64,000 nucleotides of DNA from Holophagales bacterium (GCA_016699405.1 CP064972.1:1581501-1645500), one strand, 5' to 3'. Positions 35,982 to 45,477 are shown, counted from the stretch's first letter. A program made the numbers and translations. Notes: generated from the letters alone by a model not told the origin.

Positions 35982-36620
35982 ATGTCGATGATCGTGACCG
36001 GGAGGTTCGCTCGCGGGATCGCGAAGGGGGCGGCGGGCCTCCTCTTTCCTGTGGTCATCGCTTGTTGCTCTTTCGGCGCGGTGAGTTCGCCTCCGACTGA
36101 CCCCACGGTGGTGGACCTTGACGGGGCTCGACAGATCGCCGATGTGATCGTGCGCGCCGCCTGCAGCCAGTTCAGGGTGCTTCTGGTGGTGGAGCCCCAC
36201 GCAGAGATCACCTCATGTCCACTCGAGGGCGTCGTCATCCCGCAGAGTGTGTTGAGCCGCAAAGAGGTTGCCGCCTTCTCCGGCTCGGCGGCGACGTCGC
36301 AGGATCTTGCGGCGGTGCCCTGGCGCGAGGCTTGTGCGAACCGTCCCGAATGCCGGGAGGTCACCCCCGAGGAGCTGGGGAGCCTGACGACGGATGGCGA
36401 CGGCAATCTCGAGAACGACTGGGACCGAGTCGATGCGAGGTACGGCTACCGTTTCGCCATCGAACCAGGACGCATTCGAGTCGACGGGGATCTCGCGGTC
36501 GGCTGTGCCTACATCGCACGAGGGTGGCCGACGGGTCAGAACTGGGTCTATGTCCTGCGCCGCAAGGCCGGCCGCTGGGAGCTCGTCGAGGCCGTTCGCG
36601 ATGATTCGATCGTCTACTAG
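35982..36620 (+). CDS. putative lipoprotein of unknown function
   Basis: The 212-residue product starts MSMIVTGRFARGIAKG; an ATG at 35919 would add 21 residues. A hydrophobic segment ends at FPVVIACCSF, a lipobox-like Cys, so it may be a lipoprotein. The mature region has four further Cys and ends GRWELVEAVRDDSIVY, the wording of secreted proteins with a C-terminal SnoaL-like or DUF domain. I do not recognise the family. The N-terminal start is uncertain. Confidence 0.55.
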   Translation: MSMIVTGRFARGIAKGAAGLLFPVVIACCSFGAVSSPPTDPTVVDLDGARQIADVIVRAACSQFRVLLVVEPHAEITSCPLEGVVIPQSVLSRKEVAAFSGSAATSQDLAAVPWREACANRPECREVTPEELGSLTTDGDGNLENDWDRVDARYGYRFAIEPGRIRVDGDLAVGCAYIARGWPTGQNWVYVLRRKAGRWELVEAVRDDSIVY

Positions 36621-36802
36621 GCGATGACTCGCTGATCGGAACGACGGCTGGCAGGTGTCCACCGCAGCGAGGGTGGACGGTAGCAAGCGGGGCTGGAGCC
36701 ACGATCGCGAGCGAGAGGTTGGGTGCCACTCCCAAGGGAGATTCGGTGCAACCGCAAGGCGAAGGCGGTGGCGGCGTTACCTGAGTGACGGAAGGAGGGT
36801 CA

Positions 36803-37348
36803 ATGGGTCGAGTGCTGCTCACCAGTCTGCTGGCGCTCGTGCTGCCGCTGGTCGTCTTCCTGGCGGGCGCCGGTGCGATGCAGAAGCTCTCGGGGCGCAC
36901 TGCCGGGAATGACGCCGGCAAGCCACTCAACCAACGCTGGGGCTACTCTGTCGACGACGTGGCCTCCTGCTGGTCGAGCCTTGGCGACGCCGGATTGCGT
37001 GCCGAGCGACGCTTCCTCGAGCTCGATCTGATCTTCCCGTTCGCCTATGGCGGGGCACTCTTGGCGGCCTCGCTCCTGGTCTGGTCCCGCCTCGGACGGC
37101 CGATCTCGGCGGCGTGGCTCGTCGCCGTCGTCGCTCTGACGCTGGGCGCCGACTGGACGGAGAACCTCGTTCACCTCCGCGAGCTGGAGCGCTTCGTGAC
37201 GAACGGAGCGAGCGCCCTCGAGCCGCGTTGGATCGCCATCGCCAGCGCGGCGACGATCACCAAGCTCGTGGGCTTCGGAGCGTCGGTGCTCGCCCTGCTC
37301 GCCCTGCTCGTGATGCTCGGAAACGACGTGGCGCGCGGGCCGAGCTGA
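36803..37348 (+). CDS. small four-helix membrane protein
   Basis: The 181-residue protein starts at ATG behind AAGGAGGG; a GTG 18 bases earlier is less well placed. Four predicted helices fall at about 2-25, 68-92, 100-122 and 150-175, with a soluble loop 30-65 (CWSSLGDAGLRAERRFLELDL). I do not recognise the family; it resembles unnamed membrane proteins found across Acidobacteria. It ends convergent to the SDR at the end of the pectin operon. Confidence 0.62.
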   Translation: MGRVLLTSLLALVLPLVVFLAGAGAMQKLSGRTAGNDAGKPLNQRWGYSVDDVASCWSSLGDAGLRAERRFLELDLIFPFAYGGALLAASLLVWSRLGRPISAAWLVAVVALTLGADWTENLVHLRELERFVTNGASALEPRWIAIASAATITKLVGFGASVLALLALLVMLGNDVARGPS

Positions 37349-37377
37349 GCGGCGCCGCGCGGGCGTCGCGGATTGCG

Positions 37378-38154
37378 CTACCGGTTCACGCCGCTGGCGA
37401 GGAACCCGCCGTCGACGACGAGCACTTCGCCGTTGACGAAGCTGGCGGCGTCGGACGCCAGGAACACGGCGGCTCCTGCCAGCTCCTCGATGCGGCCGAA
37501 GCGGGCGAGGGGCGTGCGGAGCTTGAACTCGTGGCCGCGCTCGGTGCCGTCGAGCAGGTCCTGGTTGAGCGAGGTGCGGAAGACTCCCGGTGCGATGGCG
37601 TTGACCAGCACGCCGCGGGACCCCCATTCGACGGCGAGCGCCCGCGTCAGCGCGGCGACGCCACCCTTGCTGGCGGCGTAGGCGGCGACCTCGTAGAGGC
37701 CGACGAAGGAGGCGAGCGAGGCGATGTTGACGATCCTGCCGTAGCTGCGCTCGAGCATCGGAACGGCGAAGACCTGGCAGGCGCGCAGCGTTCCGGTCAA
37801 GTTGACGTCGAGGATCCCCTCCCACTCGGCATCGTCGACCTCGAGCGTCGGACGGCGCTGCGTGCGGCCGGCGCAGTTGACCAGGATGTCGATCTTGCCG
37901 AAGGTCGCGAGGACGGCCTCGCGGAGGGCGACCAAGGAGGGGCGGTCGGAGACATCGGCGGCGATCCGCAGCGTCCTTCTGCCTTGTTGCTCGATCGCCG
38001 CGGCCGTGGCGTCGACCTCGGTCTGGCGTCGCGAGCTCGCGACGACGTCGGCGCCGGCCTCCACCAGGCCGTCGACGAGGGCTCGCCCGATACCGGAGGT
38101 GCCGCCGAGGACGACGGCGGTGCGGCCCGTGAGATCGAATCCGGAGAAGGCCAT
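37378..38154 (-). CDS. SDR-family oxidoreductase, last gene of the leftward pectin operon
   Basis: The 258-residue classical SDR has VLGGTSGIG (residues 15-23), NCAG, and catalytic AYAASKG (about 165). Substrate candidates are gluconate-5-keto or uronate derivatives. In several bacteria an SDR of this type replaces UxaB/UxuB as fructuronate/tagaturonate or mannonate oxidoreductase. No classical uxaB/uxuB is in the locus, so this gene is a candidate for that step. It lies 9 bases after the GH105 fusion. Confidence 0.85.
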   Translation of the reverse strand: MAFSGFDLTGRTAVVLGGTSGIGRALVDGLVEAGADVVASSRRQTEVDATAAAIEQQGRRTLRIAADVSDRPSLVALREAVLATFGKIDILVNCAGRTQRRPTLEVDDAEWEGILDVNLTGTLRACQVFAVPMLERSYGRIVNIASLASFVGLYEVAAYAASKGGVAALTRALAVEWGSRGVLVNAIAPGVFRTSLNQDLLDGTERGHEFKLRTPLARFGRIEELAGAAVFLASDAASFVNGEVLVVDGGFLASGVNR

Positions 38155-38163
38155 CGAGGACTC

Positions 38164-40620
38164 CTACTGGCGACCCGGCTGTGGGTGCGCCGGTTGCGTG
38201 TTGCCCGATCCCGCCCGGTCTGCGAGGGCGGAGATCTGGATTCCCGCCATGATCGCCGGGCCCAGGCCCTTCGGGTCATTGTCGACCGCGGGCTCGCTCA
38301 TGTAGTAGCGGAAGCTGCCGTCCCGGCCGAAGCCCAGGCCGGCGCCCGAACAGACGTGGGTCAGGTGGTACGAGCCGTCCGCGTGGACGGCGAGGAACTC
38401 GTCGACCAGCCCCGCCCAGGCCTTCTGTGCGGCGGGCGCGAAGGACGCCGAGAGATAGCCCCGGTTGATCGCCTTGGCCAGGAAGTAGGTGAACATGGCG
38501 GAGGCCGACGCCTCGCGGTAGTTGCCGGGTGCGGTGGGCATGTCGACGATCTGGAACCAGGTGCCCGTCGCGTCCTGGGTCCGCACGAGGCTCTCGGCCA
38601 ACTCCGGGATGATCGCGAGCAGCGGCGCGCGCAAGGCGGTCTTCTCGACGGGGATCACGTCGAGGATGTCGACGAGAGCCATCGCATACCATCCCAGCCC
38701 TCGCCCCCAGACGAAGTGCGAGCGGCCGGTCGCCGGATCTGCCCAGCTCTGCGCTCGCGCCTCGTCCCAGGCGTGGAAGTAGAGACCCGACTGCGGGTCG
38801 CGCAGATGGGAGCGCGCGAGGACGAATTCCTGGACCGCCGCTTCGATCTTGCGGTCGTCCCCCTCCAGGACCCCGACCCCGGCGAGGAACGGCATGCCCA
38901 TGTAGACGCCGTCGAGCCAGAGCTGATGGGGATACTTCAGCTTGTGCCAGAAGGCGCCTTCCGCGGTGCGGGGATGGCTGGCGAGCTGGGCCGCCAGCGC
39001 GCCGATGGCGGCGCGATACCGGGGGTCGGGATCGCGCTCTCGCAGGCGTAGCAGCATCTTGCCGGAGTTGATGCTGTCGATGTTGTACTCGGCGACGTCG
39101 AAGGTGCGGATCGTGCCGTCGGCGGTGAGATAGCTGTCGATCGTGCGGCGGGCGTAATCGCCGAAGCGCGGATCACCGACGGCGGCGGAGAGGTCGTCCA
39201 TCGCCTGCATCAGGAGGCCGGTCGTGTAGGTCCAGCCGCTCGGCCGCGAAGGCACGGCGTCCCATCCGCCGAACGAGAGGCTGGTGCCGCGACGGGCGAT
39301 CTCCGACGTGGCGAGGCGGGTCGAGACCTCGAGGGCGCCCAGGCTCCGGGCTCGACGCGACGTCTCCGTCTCGAGGCGGAGGCGTGGGGGGAGGGTGCGG
39401 CGCTCGACCTCGGCGGTCAGGAAAGCCTCCAGTTCCTCGCGGGTCTTGACGCCCCCCTGCTGGCCGGACCAGAGGGCACCGAAGGCGTAGGAGAGCTCCT
39501 TGCCGCGCGGGCGGAGGACCAGGACGTGACTGTTCTCGTCCCGCGTCTGCGCGACGAGATCCAGCCGGTGGAAGAGGAGCACCATGCCGAGCGGGTCGTC
39601 GAACAGACTCTGCCGGCCGAAGGTTGCAAGGTAGCTCCAGGCCTCCCCGGGGATGTCGAGATTGCCGACGAGCACCTCGGTCTCCGGGTGGGCGACGAGA
39701 CCGACGGCGAGGTTGTCGAGCGGGGCGGAGGTCGAGAGCGTGACGTCGACCAGCGGGCTGCCGGCCTGCATCGACAGCGCGGCGTGCAGATCGACGGTGG
39801 CGGCACCGGTGTTCCAACCCTCGAGATCGAGGGTGAAGGAGGCCTCGATCGGGCCGTCGGATCGGATCGAGGTCGAGCGCTTCGCGACGTCGGAGGCGAG
39901 CACGGCGCGGGTGCCGTCCCAATAGCCGAAGCCGCCCATGCCGAGGCTCTGGCCGACTTTCAGGATGTCCGCGCCCCACGCGCTCATCTTGTGGTAGCTG
40001 TCGTAGCCGTCGAGACCCACCGTCGGCAGGACCATCGCCGCGGTGCGCTTGCCGAAGATGTCGAAGCCGTTGCGCCAGTCGAGGTAGACGCGATAGCCCA
40101 CCCGATCGCTTTCGATCCCCGGTCCTTCGTAGCGGAGGTACTCGCTGTGATCGGTGGCCTGGGCAGGCAGCGTGACCTGACGGACGCCGGTGAAGGTTCC
40201 CCCGACATAGGTCTTCCCCTGCCAGTGGCCGCCCTCCTTGATCGACACCTCGGCGTGGGCGCGCGCCGGCCCCGCAGCGGCGGCGGTCCGGCCGTCGATC
40301 GAGAAGGTGTGCGTCGCCGCGGCGCCGAGGTCGGCCAGGAAGGCGAGGCGGTCGGGCCGGCCGTCGCCGTCGTCATCGAGCAGCTGAGTGGGCCTCGCGG
40401 TCGCTCCCTCCCAGACCTGCAGCGGCCCGGCGGTCACCCCGAGCTCGTTCAGCGAGAGGCGCACCAGCGTGTCGGGCCGCGGGAAGGCTGAGGGGTTCGA
40501 GACCTCGAGATGGGCGATCGGTCGCGGCTGTGGAGGGGTTCGTCTTGCGACCGTCGTCCCGGCGCATCCGATCAGGACGACCAGGAGAGACAGGCCGCAG
40601 GCAATCGTCGGGGTTTTCAT
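38164..40620 (-). CDS. DUF4861-GH105 fusion: unsaturated (rhamno)galacturonyl hydrolase
   Basis: The 818-residue lipoprotein (lipobox LLVVLIGCAG) has an N-terminal DUF4861 domain of about residues 40-400, with the landmarks YRVYLDWRNGFDIFGKR, DGYDSYH and WGADILKVGQSLG, then a GH105 domain of about 430-790 including WGRGLGWYAMAL. GH105 removes the unsaturated uronate left at the non-reducing end by pectate lyases, and the product spontaneously becomes the KduI substrate. DUF4861 has no assigned activity; the fusion suggests it works on the same oligosaccharide. Start 40620 is set by the lipoprotein signal. Confidence 0.9.
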   Translation of the reverse strand: MKTPTIACGLSLLVVLIGCAGTTVARRTPPQPRPIAHLEVSNPSAFPRPDTLVRLSLNELGVTAGPLQVWEGATARPTQLLDDDGDGRPDRLAFLADLGAAATHTFSIDGRTAAAAGPARAHAEVSIKEGGHWQGKTYVGGTFTGVRQVTLPAQATDHSEYLRYEGPGIESDRVGYRVYLDWRNGFDIFGKRTAAMVLPTVGLDGYDSYHKMSAWGADILKVGQSLGMGGFGYWDGTRAVLASDVAKRSTSIRSDGPIEASFTLDLEGWNTGAATVDLHAALSMQAGSPLVDVTLSTSAPLDNLAVGLVAHPETEVLVGNLDIPGEAWSYLATFGRQSLFDDPLGMVLLFHRLDLVAQTRDENSHVLVLRPRGKELSYAFGALWSGQQGGVKTREELEAFLTAEVERRTLPPRLRLETETSRRARSLGALEVSTRLATSEIARRGTSLSFGGWDAVPSRPSGWTYTTGLLMQAMDDLSAAVGDPRFGDYARRTIDSYLTADGTIRTFDVAEYNIDSINSGKMLLRLRERDPDPRYRAAIGALAAQLASHPRTAEGAFWHKLKYPHQLWLDGVYMGMPFLAGVGVLEGDDRKIEAAVQEFVLARSHLRDPQSGLYFHAWDEARAQSWADPATGRSHFVWGRGLGWYAMALVDILDVIPVEKTALRAPLLAIIPELAESLVRTQDATGTWFQIVDMPTAPGNYREASASAMFTYFLAKAINRGYLSASFAPAAQKAWAGLVDEFLAVHADGSYHLTHVCSGAGLGFGRDGSFRYYMSEPAVDNDPKGLGPAIMAGIQISALADRAGSGNTQPAHPQPGRQ

Positions 40621-40678
40621 CCAGTGGTCCTCGTGCGCCGGGCTCGAGAAACGCCGTCGACCGGCCGTTTCCTCCACC

Positions 40679-41440
40679 TCAGCGTGCCAGCCAACCGCCG
40701 TCGACGGCGATGGTGTAGCCATGCATGTACTCCGATGCGGCCGAGGCGAGGAAGACGGCCACGCCCTGAAGGTCTTCCGGAGCGCCCCAGCGCCCGGCGG
40801 GAATCCGCTCGAGGATCGCTCGGTGGCGAACCGGGTCTTCGCGCAAGGCACGGGTGTTGTCGGTGGCCATGTACCCCGGAGCGATCGCGTTGACGTTGAT
40901 GCCGTGCGGAGCGAGCTCGTTGGCGAGCAGCCGGGTGAGCCCCAGGACGGCGCTCTTCGACGCCGTGTACGAGGGCACCAGGATGCCGCCCTGGAAGCTG
41001 AGCAGCGAGGCGATGTTGACGATCTTGCCGCCGCGGCGCTGCGCGATCATCACCTTGGCGACCGCCTGGGAGAGGAAGAAGAGGGCGCGCAGGTTGACGT
41101 CGATCACGTCGTCCCAGTCCGCCTCGGTGAACTCGGCGAGAGGCGCGCGACGGATCAGCCCCGCGTTGTTGACCAGAATGTCGATGCCGCCCAGCTTGTC
41201 GACCGTCTCGTCGACGATCCGGCGGACCGCGTCGTGGTCGGCGAGGTCGGCCTGCACGGTCACGCAGCGGCGGCCGAGCGCGGCGATCCGCTCGCGCGTC
41301 TCCGCGCCATCCGAGCGGTCGACGAGAGCCACGTCGGCCCCCGCTTCGGCGAGTCCGACGGCGATCCCCTGGCCGAGGCCCCGCGAAGCCCCGGTGACGA
41401 TCGCGGTCCTGCCGTCGAGCTTGAAGCGATCCAGGATCAC
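40679..41440 (-). CDS. kduD: 2-dehydro-3-deoxy-D-gluconate 5-dehydrogenase KduD
   Basis: This enzyme reduces 2,5-diketo-3-deoxygluconate to 2-keto-3-deoxygluconate (KDG). The 253-residue SDR has VTGASRGLG, NNAGLIRRAPL and catalytic YTASKSA; the run GGKIVNIASLLSFQGGI is characteristic of KduD. It is separated from kduI by 7 bases. Together with KduI it feeds KdgK in the opposite operon. Confidence 0.93.
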   Translation of the reverse strand: MILDRFKLDGRTAIVTGASRGLGQGIAVGLAEAGADVALVDRSDGAETRERIAALGRRCVTVQADLADHDAVRRIVDETVDKLGGIDILVNNAGLIRRAPLAEFTEADWDDVIDVNLRALFFLSQAVAKVMIAQRRGGKIVNIASLLSFQGGILVPSYTASKSAVLGLTRLLANELAPHGINVNAIAPGYMATDNTRALREDPVRHRAILERIPAGRWGAPEDLQGVAVFLASAASEYMHGYTIAVDGGWLAR

Positions 41441-41447
41441 GGCTTGT

Positions 41448-42278
41448 TCACCTCAATTGGTCGAGAGTCAGGAGGTCCATGTCGTCGAAGGCCTGGTTCT
41501 CGCCGCCCATGCCCCAGCAGAAGGTGTAGGCGCCGGTGCCGACGCCGCAGTGGATCGACCAGCTCGGAGAGATCACCGCCTGGCCGTCGGCCACGACCAG
41601 AGGGCGAATGGCTTCCGGGCGACCCATGAAGTGGAAGACGCGAGCGTCCGGCGCCAGGTCGAAATAGAGATACACCTCCATGCGGCGGGCGTGGGTGTGC
41701 GGTGGCATGGTATTCCAGACGCTTCCCGGCTCGAGGACGGTGAAGCCCATGACGAGCTGGCAGCTCCGGGCGCCGCCCGGGTGGATGAGCTTGTAGAGGG
41801 TCCGGCGGTTGCAGGCCTCCTGGCTGCCCAATTGCACGGTCTCGGCCGCGGACTGCGGAACGGCAGCCGTTGGATGGGTGGCGTGGGCGGGGAAGCTCAG
41901 GAGGTAGTACCGGGCCGGCTGCGCGACCGAGTCACTGGCGAAGGTGATCGAGCGGCTTCCCCGGCCGACGTAGAGACCGTCCCGCTTGGCCAGGGAGTGC
42001 TCGACGCCGTCGACCGTGACGGATCCGGGCCCGCCGATGTTGAGAATGCCGAGCTCGCGGCGTTCGCAGAACGTCTCGGCTCGCAGCTCCGGGGCGGATT
42101 CCAGCGTCAGCGCCTTCGTCGCCGGGACGGCCGAGCCGACGATGGCGCGATCCGCGTCGCTGTACACCATGCAGAGGCGGTCCGGCTCGAAGAGCGTGTC
42201 GACGAGGAAGCTCTGGCGAATCTCCGTCGTGCTCATCTGTTCGAGACGGACCGGGTCGGGCGTGGTTCGGACGTTCAT
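41448..42278 (-). CDS. kduI: 5-dehydro-4-deoxy-D-glucuronate isomerase KduI
   Basis: This enzyme isomerises 4-deoxy-L-threo-5-hexosulose uronate to 2,5-diketo-3-deoxygluconate. The 276-residue cupin-like protein carries the metal site HTHARRMEVYLYF at about residues 193-205 and the family's N-terminal DPVRLEQMSTTEIRQSFL. Its substrate is released by GH105 from unsaturated oligogalacturonides, so the locus is equipped for lyase products even though no lyase is visible. Confidence 0.95.
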   Translation of the reverse strand: MNVRTTPDPVRLEQMSTTEIRQSFLVDTLFEPDRLCMVYSDADRAIVGSAVPATKALTLESAPELRAETFCERRELGILNIGGPGSVTVDGVEHSLAKRDGLYVGRGSRSITFASDSVAQPARYYLLSFPAHATHPTAAVPQSAAETVQLGSQEACNRRTLYKLIHPGGARSCQLVMGFTVLEPGSVWNTMPPHTHARRMEVYLYFDLAPDARVFHFMGRPEAIRPLVVADGQAVISPSWSIHCGVGTGAYTFCWGMGGENQAFDDMDLLTLDQLR

Positions 42279-42377
42279 GAGGGTGTCCCTTTCGAGAACC
42301 GTGGAAGCTCTGCTCGCAGATCGGGGCCGACGGATCTCCTGGAAGGTCCCCTGTCCGCTCGAGGTCGTGGCATCGCG

Positions 42378-43970
42378 TCAGCCGGCGTGGCTTTCGGTTC
42401 TCGCCAGGGCGTTGCAGATCGCGACTCCCGAGATCGCACCGACGACCGCACCGAGCCCGGCGCCCCACCCCAGGTAGCCGAGAAGGGCGGGACCGACGAC
42501 CGCAGCGGGGCCGGCCAGGGTAACGAGGCCGACGAGCCAGGCGAGGAAGGTTCCGAAGACGAGGCCGACGAAGCCGAAGCCGACGATCGGTCCGAGCGAC
42601 CTCGGTTCGATCGGTGAACCCATGTCGACGACCTCGAGCTTCGGTGCCATCAGGTGGAGGATCGCCAACGCGACCAGGTAGGCGGAACCGGCGATGACGA
42701 AGTTGACCGTGTAGTCGCCAGGGCTCGTCTGGAGCACGGCGCCGGTCAGCACGGAGAGCATGATCCCACCGACCGAGCCGGCCATTCCACCAATCCCGAC
42801 GACCGAGCCCACCGCCTGGCGCGGGAAGGTATCCGAGACGGTGCTGAAGACGTTGGCAGACCAGCCCTGGTGGGCCGCCGCCGCGAGCCCGATGAGCAGG
42901 ACCGCGGGCCAGAGGCTTTCGATCCGCGAGACGGAGACGACCGGCGTCACGGCAAGCGCACAGAGGAGCATGGCGGTCTTGCGAGCACGGCTCACCTGCC
43001 AGCCCCGCTTGATGAGGCTCGACGAGAGCCACCCGCCGCCGATGCTGCCGACGTCGGCGATGAGGTAGATGACGATCAAGGGAAGCGGAATGCTCGAAAG
43101 ATCGAGGTGGTGCTTCTCGCTGAGGAACTTCGGCGTCCAGAAGAGGTAGAACCACCAGATCGGATCGGTCATGAACTTGGCGATCGCGAAGGCCGACGCC
43201 TGCCGGTAGGGGATCAGCCGGAGCCAGGGCGTCTTGCCCGCCGGATCGGGCGGATCGCTCTGGATGTGCCGCAACTCAGCCGCCGAGACCTTGGGGTGCT
43301 CCTCCGGCCTGCGGTAGATCGGCAGCCAGAACGCGAGCCACACCAATCCGATGGCGCCGGTGAGCACGAACGCCCATTGCCAGCCGAACTGCACGAAGAT
43401 CCACGCCACGGTGGGCGGTGCGATCACCGCGCCGACGTTGGTTCCGGCGTTGAAGATCCCGGTGGCCAGCGCGCGCTCCTTCTTCGGGAACCACTCGGCG
43501 ACCGACTTGATCGCGGCGGGGAAGTTGCCGGCCTCGCCGAGCCCCAGCAGCGATCTGCAGAGCCCGAACTGCAGGGGCGTCCGGGCGAAGGCGGTGATCA
43601 TCCCCGCCAGGCTCCAGATCGTCAGCGCCACCGTGTATCCCACCCGGACGCCGAAACGGTCGATCAGCTTGCCGGTGAGGAGGAGGCCCAGCGCGTAGGC
43701 CGCCTGGAATGCCGCGGTGATGTTCCCGTACTCGATCTCGGACCAGCCGATGATCTTCTCGAGCTCCTTGGCGAGGACGCCGATGACCTGGCGGTCGACG
43801 TAGTTGATCGTGGTGGCGAAGAACAGCAGGGCGCAGATGAGCCAACGGTAGCGGCCGATGCCCTCCTCTGCCGACGGCACGGCACGGCTCGGACCGGCGG
43901 CGACCGCCGCGGCTCCAGTGGTGGATGGCGGCGCTGGATCGGATGGCTCTCGCTCGCGGTCGCTCGTCAT
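42378..43970 (-). CDS. ExuT-like hexuronate MFS transporter with extra C-terminal helices
   Basis: The 530-residue major facilitator has about 12 helices; the family signatures FATTINYVDRQVIGVLAKEL, GLGEAGNFPAAIK and GIFNAGTNVGAVIAPP are those of hexuronate (galacturonate/glucuronate) and related acid-sugar carriers. A soluble 35-residue N-terminal extension and a Gly-rich two-helix C-terminal extension (about residues 440-520) make it longer than E. coli ExuT (about 470). Uptake of galacturonate fits the UxaC-KdgK route encoded around it. Confidence 0.85.
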   Translation of the reverse strand: MTSDREREPSDPAPPSTTGAAAVAAGPSRAVPSAEEGIGRYRWLICALLFFATTINYVDRQVIGVLAKELEKIIGWSEIEYGNITAAFQAAYALGLLLTGKLIDRFGVRVGYTVALTIWSLAGMITAFARTPLQFGLCRSLLGLGEAGNFPAAIKSVAEWFPKKERALATGIFNAGTNVGAVIAPPTVAWIFVQFGWQWAFVLTGAIGLVWLAFWLPIYRRPEEHPKVSAAELRHIQSDPPDPAGKTPWLRLIPYRQASAFAIAKFMTDPIWWFYLFWTPKFLSEKHHLDLSSIPLPLIVIYLIADVGSIGGGWLSSSLIKRGWQVSRARKTAMLLCALAVTPVVSVSRIESLWPAVLLIGLAAAAHQGWSANVFSTVSDTFPRQAVGSVVGIGGMAGSVGGIMLSVLTGAVLQTSPGDYTVNFVIAGSAYLVALAILHLMAPKLEVVDMGSPIEPRSLGPIVGFGFVGLVFGTFLAWLVGLVTLAGPAAVVGPALLGYLGWGAGLGAVVGAISGVAICNALARTESHAG

Positions 43971-44005
43971 CGCGTTGCCTCCGCCCCCGTGGGGCGATTG
44001 CCCGT

Positions 44006-45433
44006 TCAGTTCCTGCCGTGGGGTGGCTCGGCAGCCGAGGCCCCACGTGAATCGTCAGCGCCGACACGCACTGGGCGGCCGGCGACCGTCACGCCGTCGA
44101 ACTGGAGGTTCTGGACGCTCTCGAGGATCAGCGTCTTCTGCGCCGAGGCGACGGCGATGTTGCGCAGCACGACGTCCCGGAGAGGAGCCTGCGCCGGCGC
44201 ATGTGCCTCGAACAGCGTGCCGACGTCACCGACCGCGAAGTCCTCGAAGACGATGTCGCGGTAGGTCGCCGGGAAGTTGCCGCCGAGCTCGCCGGGGTAG
44301 TCGAGCTGGAACCAGAAGAGTCGCGCGAAGGAGCCGACCTTGAAGCGTCGGACTCCGATGTGCTCGACCGTGCCGCCGCGGTCGAGGTTCGCCTTGAAGC
44401 GGATGGCCGACGACCCGGAGCGCAGCTCGTTGTCGGTGAAGAAGACGTAACGGATGTCTCCCGACATCTCGCTGCCGAGCGCGATCCCGTCCTCGCCGCC
44501 CATGTCGTTGCCGCGCACCACCACGTACTCGCTGGGTTTGCCGACGGTGCGGCCGTCGAGATCGCGGCCGGACTTGATCACCACCGCGTCGTCGCCGGTC
44601 CGGAAGGTCGAGCCCTCGACCAGGACGTAGCGGCTCGAATCCACGTCCACACCGTCGTTGTTCGGGAAGTGGCTCTCGACCCGGATGCCGCGCACCGTGA
44701 CGTGCTCGCTGTAGACGAGATGGTTGACCCAGAAGGGCGAGTTGATCGCCGTGTAGCCCTCGAGCAGAGCGCGCCGGGCGCGGACGAGCTGCACGAGCGG
44801 CGGCCGCAGGAACGTGCCGGCTCCGAAGACGCGCTCGGCCAGGGGAACGCCGGAAAATCCCATGCGCCGCAGCCGCTGCATGTCGGGCGCCGCCAGGGCG
44901 TGCCAGGCGTGGAAGCCGCTCCGGACGTTGCCGTCGATCGTCCCGGGACCGGTGATCGCCACGTCCTCGACGTCCCGGGCGTAGATCAGCGGCGAATAGC
45001 CGAGGACGCGCGTGCCCTCCCAGCGCGTCTCGACGACGGGCAGATAGAGCTCCGGCTCCGGGGCGAACAGCAGATGCGCTCCGGGCTCGAGGTGAAGCTC
45101 GAGGTGAGAGGACAGCTCGATCGGGCCGCGACTCAGCCAGACGCCCGGCGAAAGCACGACGCGTCCGCCGCCCTCGCGCTTCGCCTGGGCGATCGCCGCG
45201 AGGATGGCCGGGCGCGCGTCAGCGATGCCGTCGGCGACCGCGCCGAAGTCGTCGACGCGGTAGGTCCTGGCGGGAATCCGCGGCGCCTCGAGGCGCGAGA
45301 CGATCGACTCGACCAACGTCCAGTCGATGCGTCCCGGGGACGGGGCCTGAGCCGCCGCGGGGAAGAGGCCGGCAACCGACAGCAGCAGGGTCAACCGGGT
45401 GGCGACCCGGAAGAGGGCGTGGCCGCTTGGCAT
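44006..45433 (-). CDS. GH28 polygalacturonase-family enzyme
   Basis: This enzyme hydrolyses alpha-1,4-galacturonan or rhamnogalacturonan outside the cytoplasm. The 475-residue protein starts MPSGHALFRVATRLTLLL, with a signal peptide ending near PAAAQAPSPG. The beta-helix motifs are NNDGVDVDSS, TGDDAVVIKSG and the AIRFK equivalent of RIK, with the catalytic Asp residues present. The family's G-H-G motif is replaced by GGEDGIALGSE, so its conserved His is missing. It is the first gene of the leftward operon, 31 bases from a candidate operator. Confidence 0.88.
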   Translation of the reverse strand: MPSGHALFRVATRLTLLLSVAGLFPAAAQAPSPGRIDWTLVESIVSRLEAPRIPARTYRVDDFGAVADGIADARPAILAAIAQAKREGGGRVVLSPGVWLSRGPIELSSHLELHLEPGAHLLFAPEPELYLPVVETRWEGTRVLGYSPLIYARDVEDVAITGPGTIDGNVRSGFHAWHALAAPDMQRLRRMGFSGVPLAERVFGAGTFLRPPLVQLVRARRALLEGYTAINSPFWVNHLVYSEHVTVRGIRVESHFPNNDGVDVDSSRYVLVEGSTFRTGDDAVVIKSGRDLDGRTVGKPSEYVVVRGNDMGGEDGIALGSEMSGDIRYVFFTDNELRSGSSAIRFKANLDRGGTVEHIGVRRFKVGSFARLFWFQLDYPGELGGNFPATYRDIVFEDFAVGDVGTLFEAHAPAQAPLRDVVLRNIAVASAQKTLILESVQNLQFDGVTVAGRPVRVGADDSRGASAAEPPHGRN

Positions 45434-45463
45434 GAGCGTACTGTAACCAACTTCCGGCGACTT

Positions 45464-45477
45464 TGCTAGCGCTGGCA
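45464..45477. promoter_or_regulatory. candidate LacI-type operator, GH28 side
   Basis: TGCTAGCGCTGGCA is palindromic at 12 of 14 positions around a central CG, the geometry of LacI-family operators. It lies 31 bases upstream of the GH28 start codon. The copy at 45750 is 13/14 identical. The LacI-type gene at 48880 is the likely binder. Confidence 0.55.
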
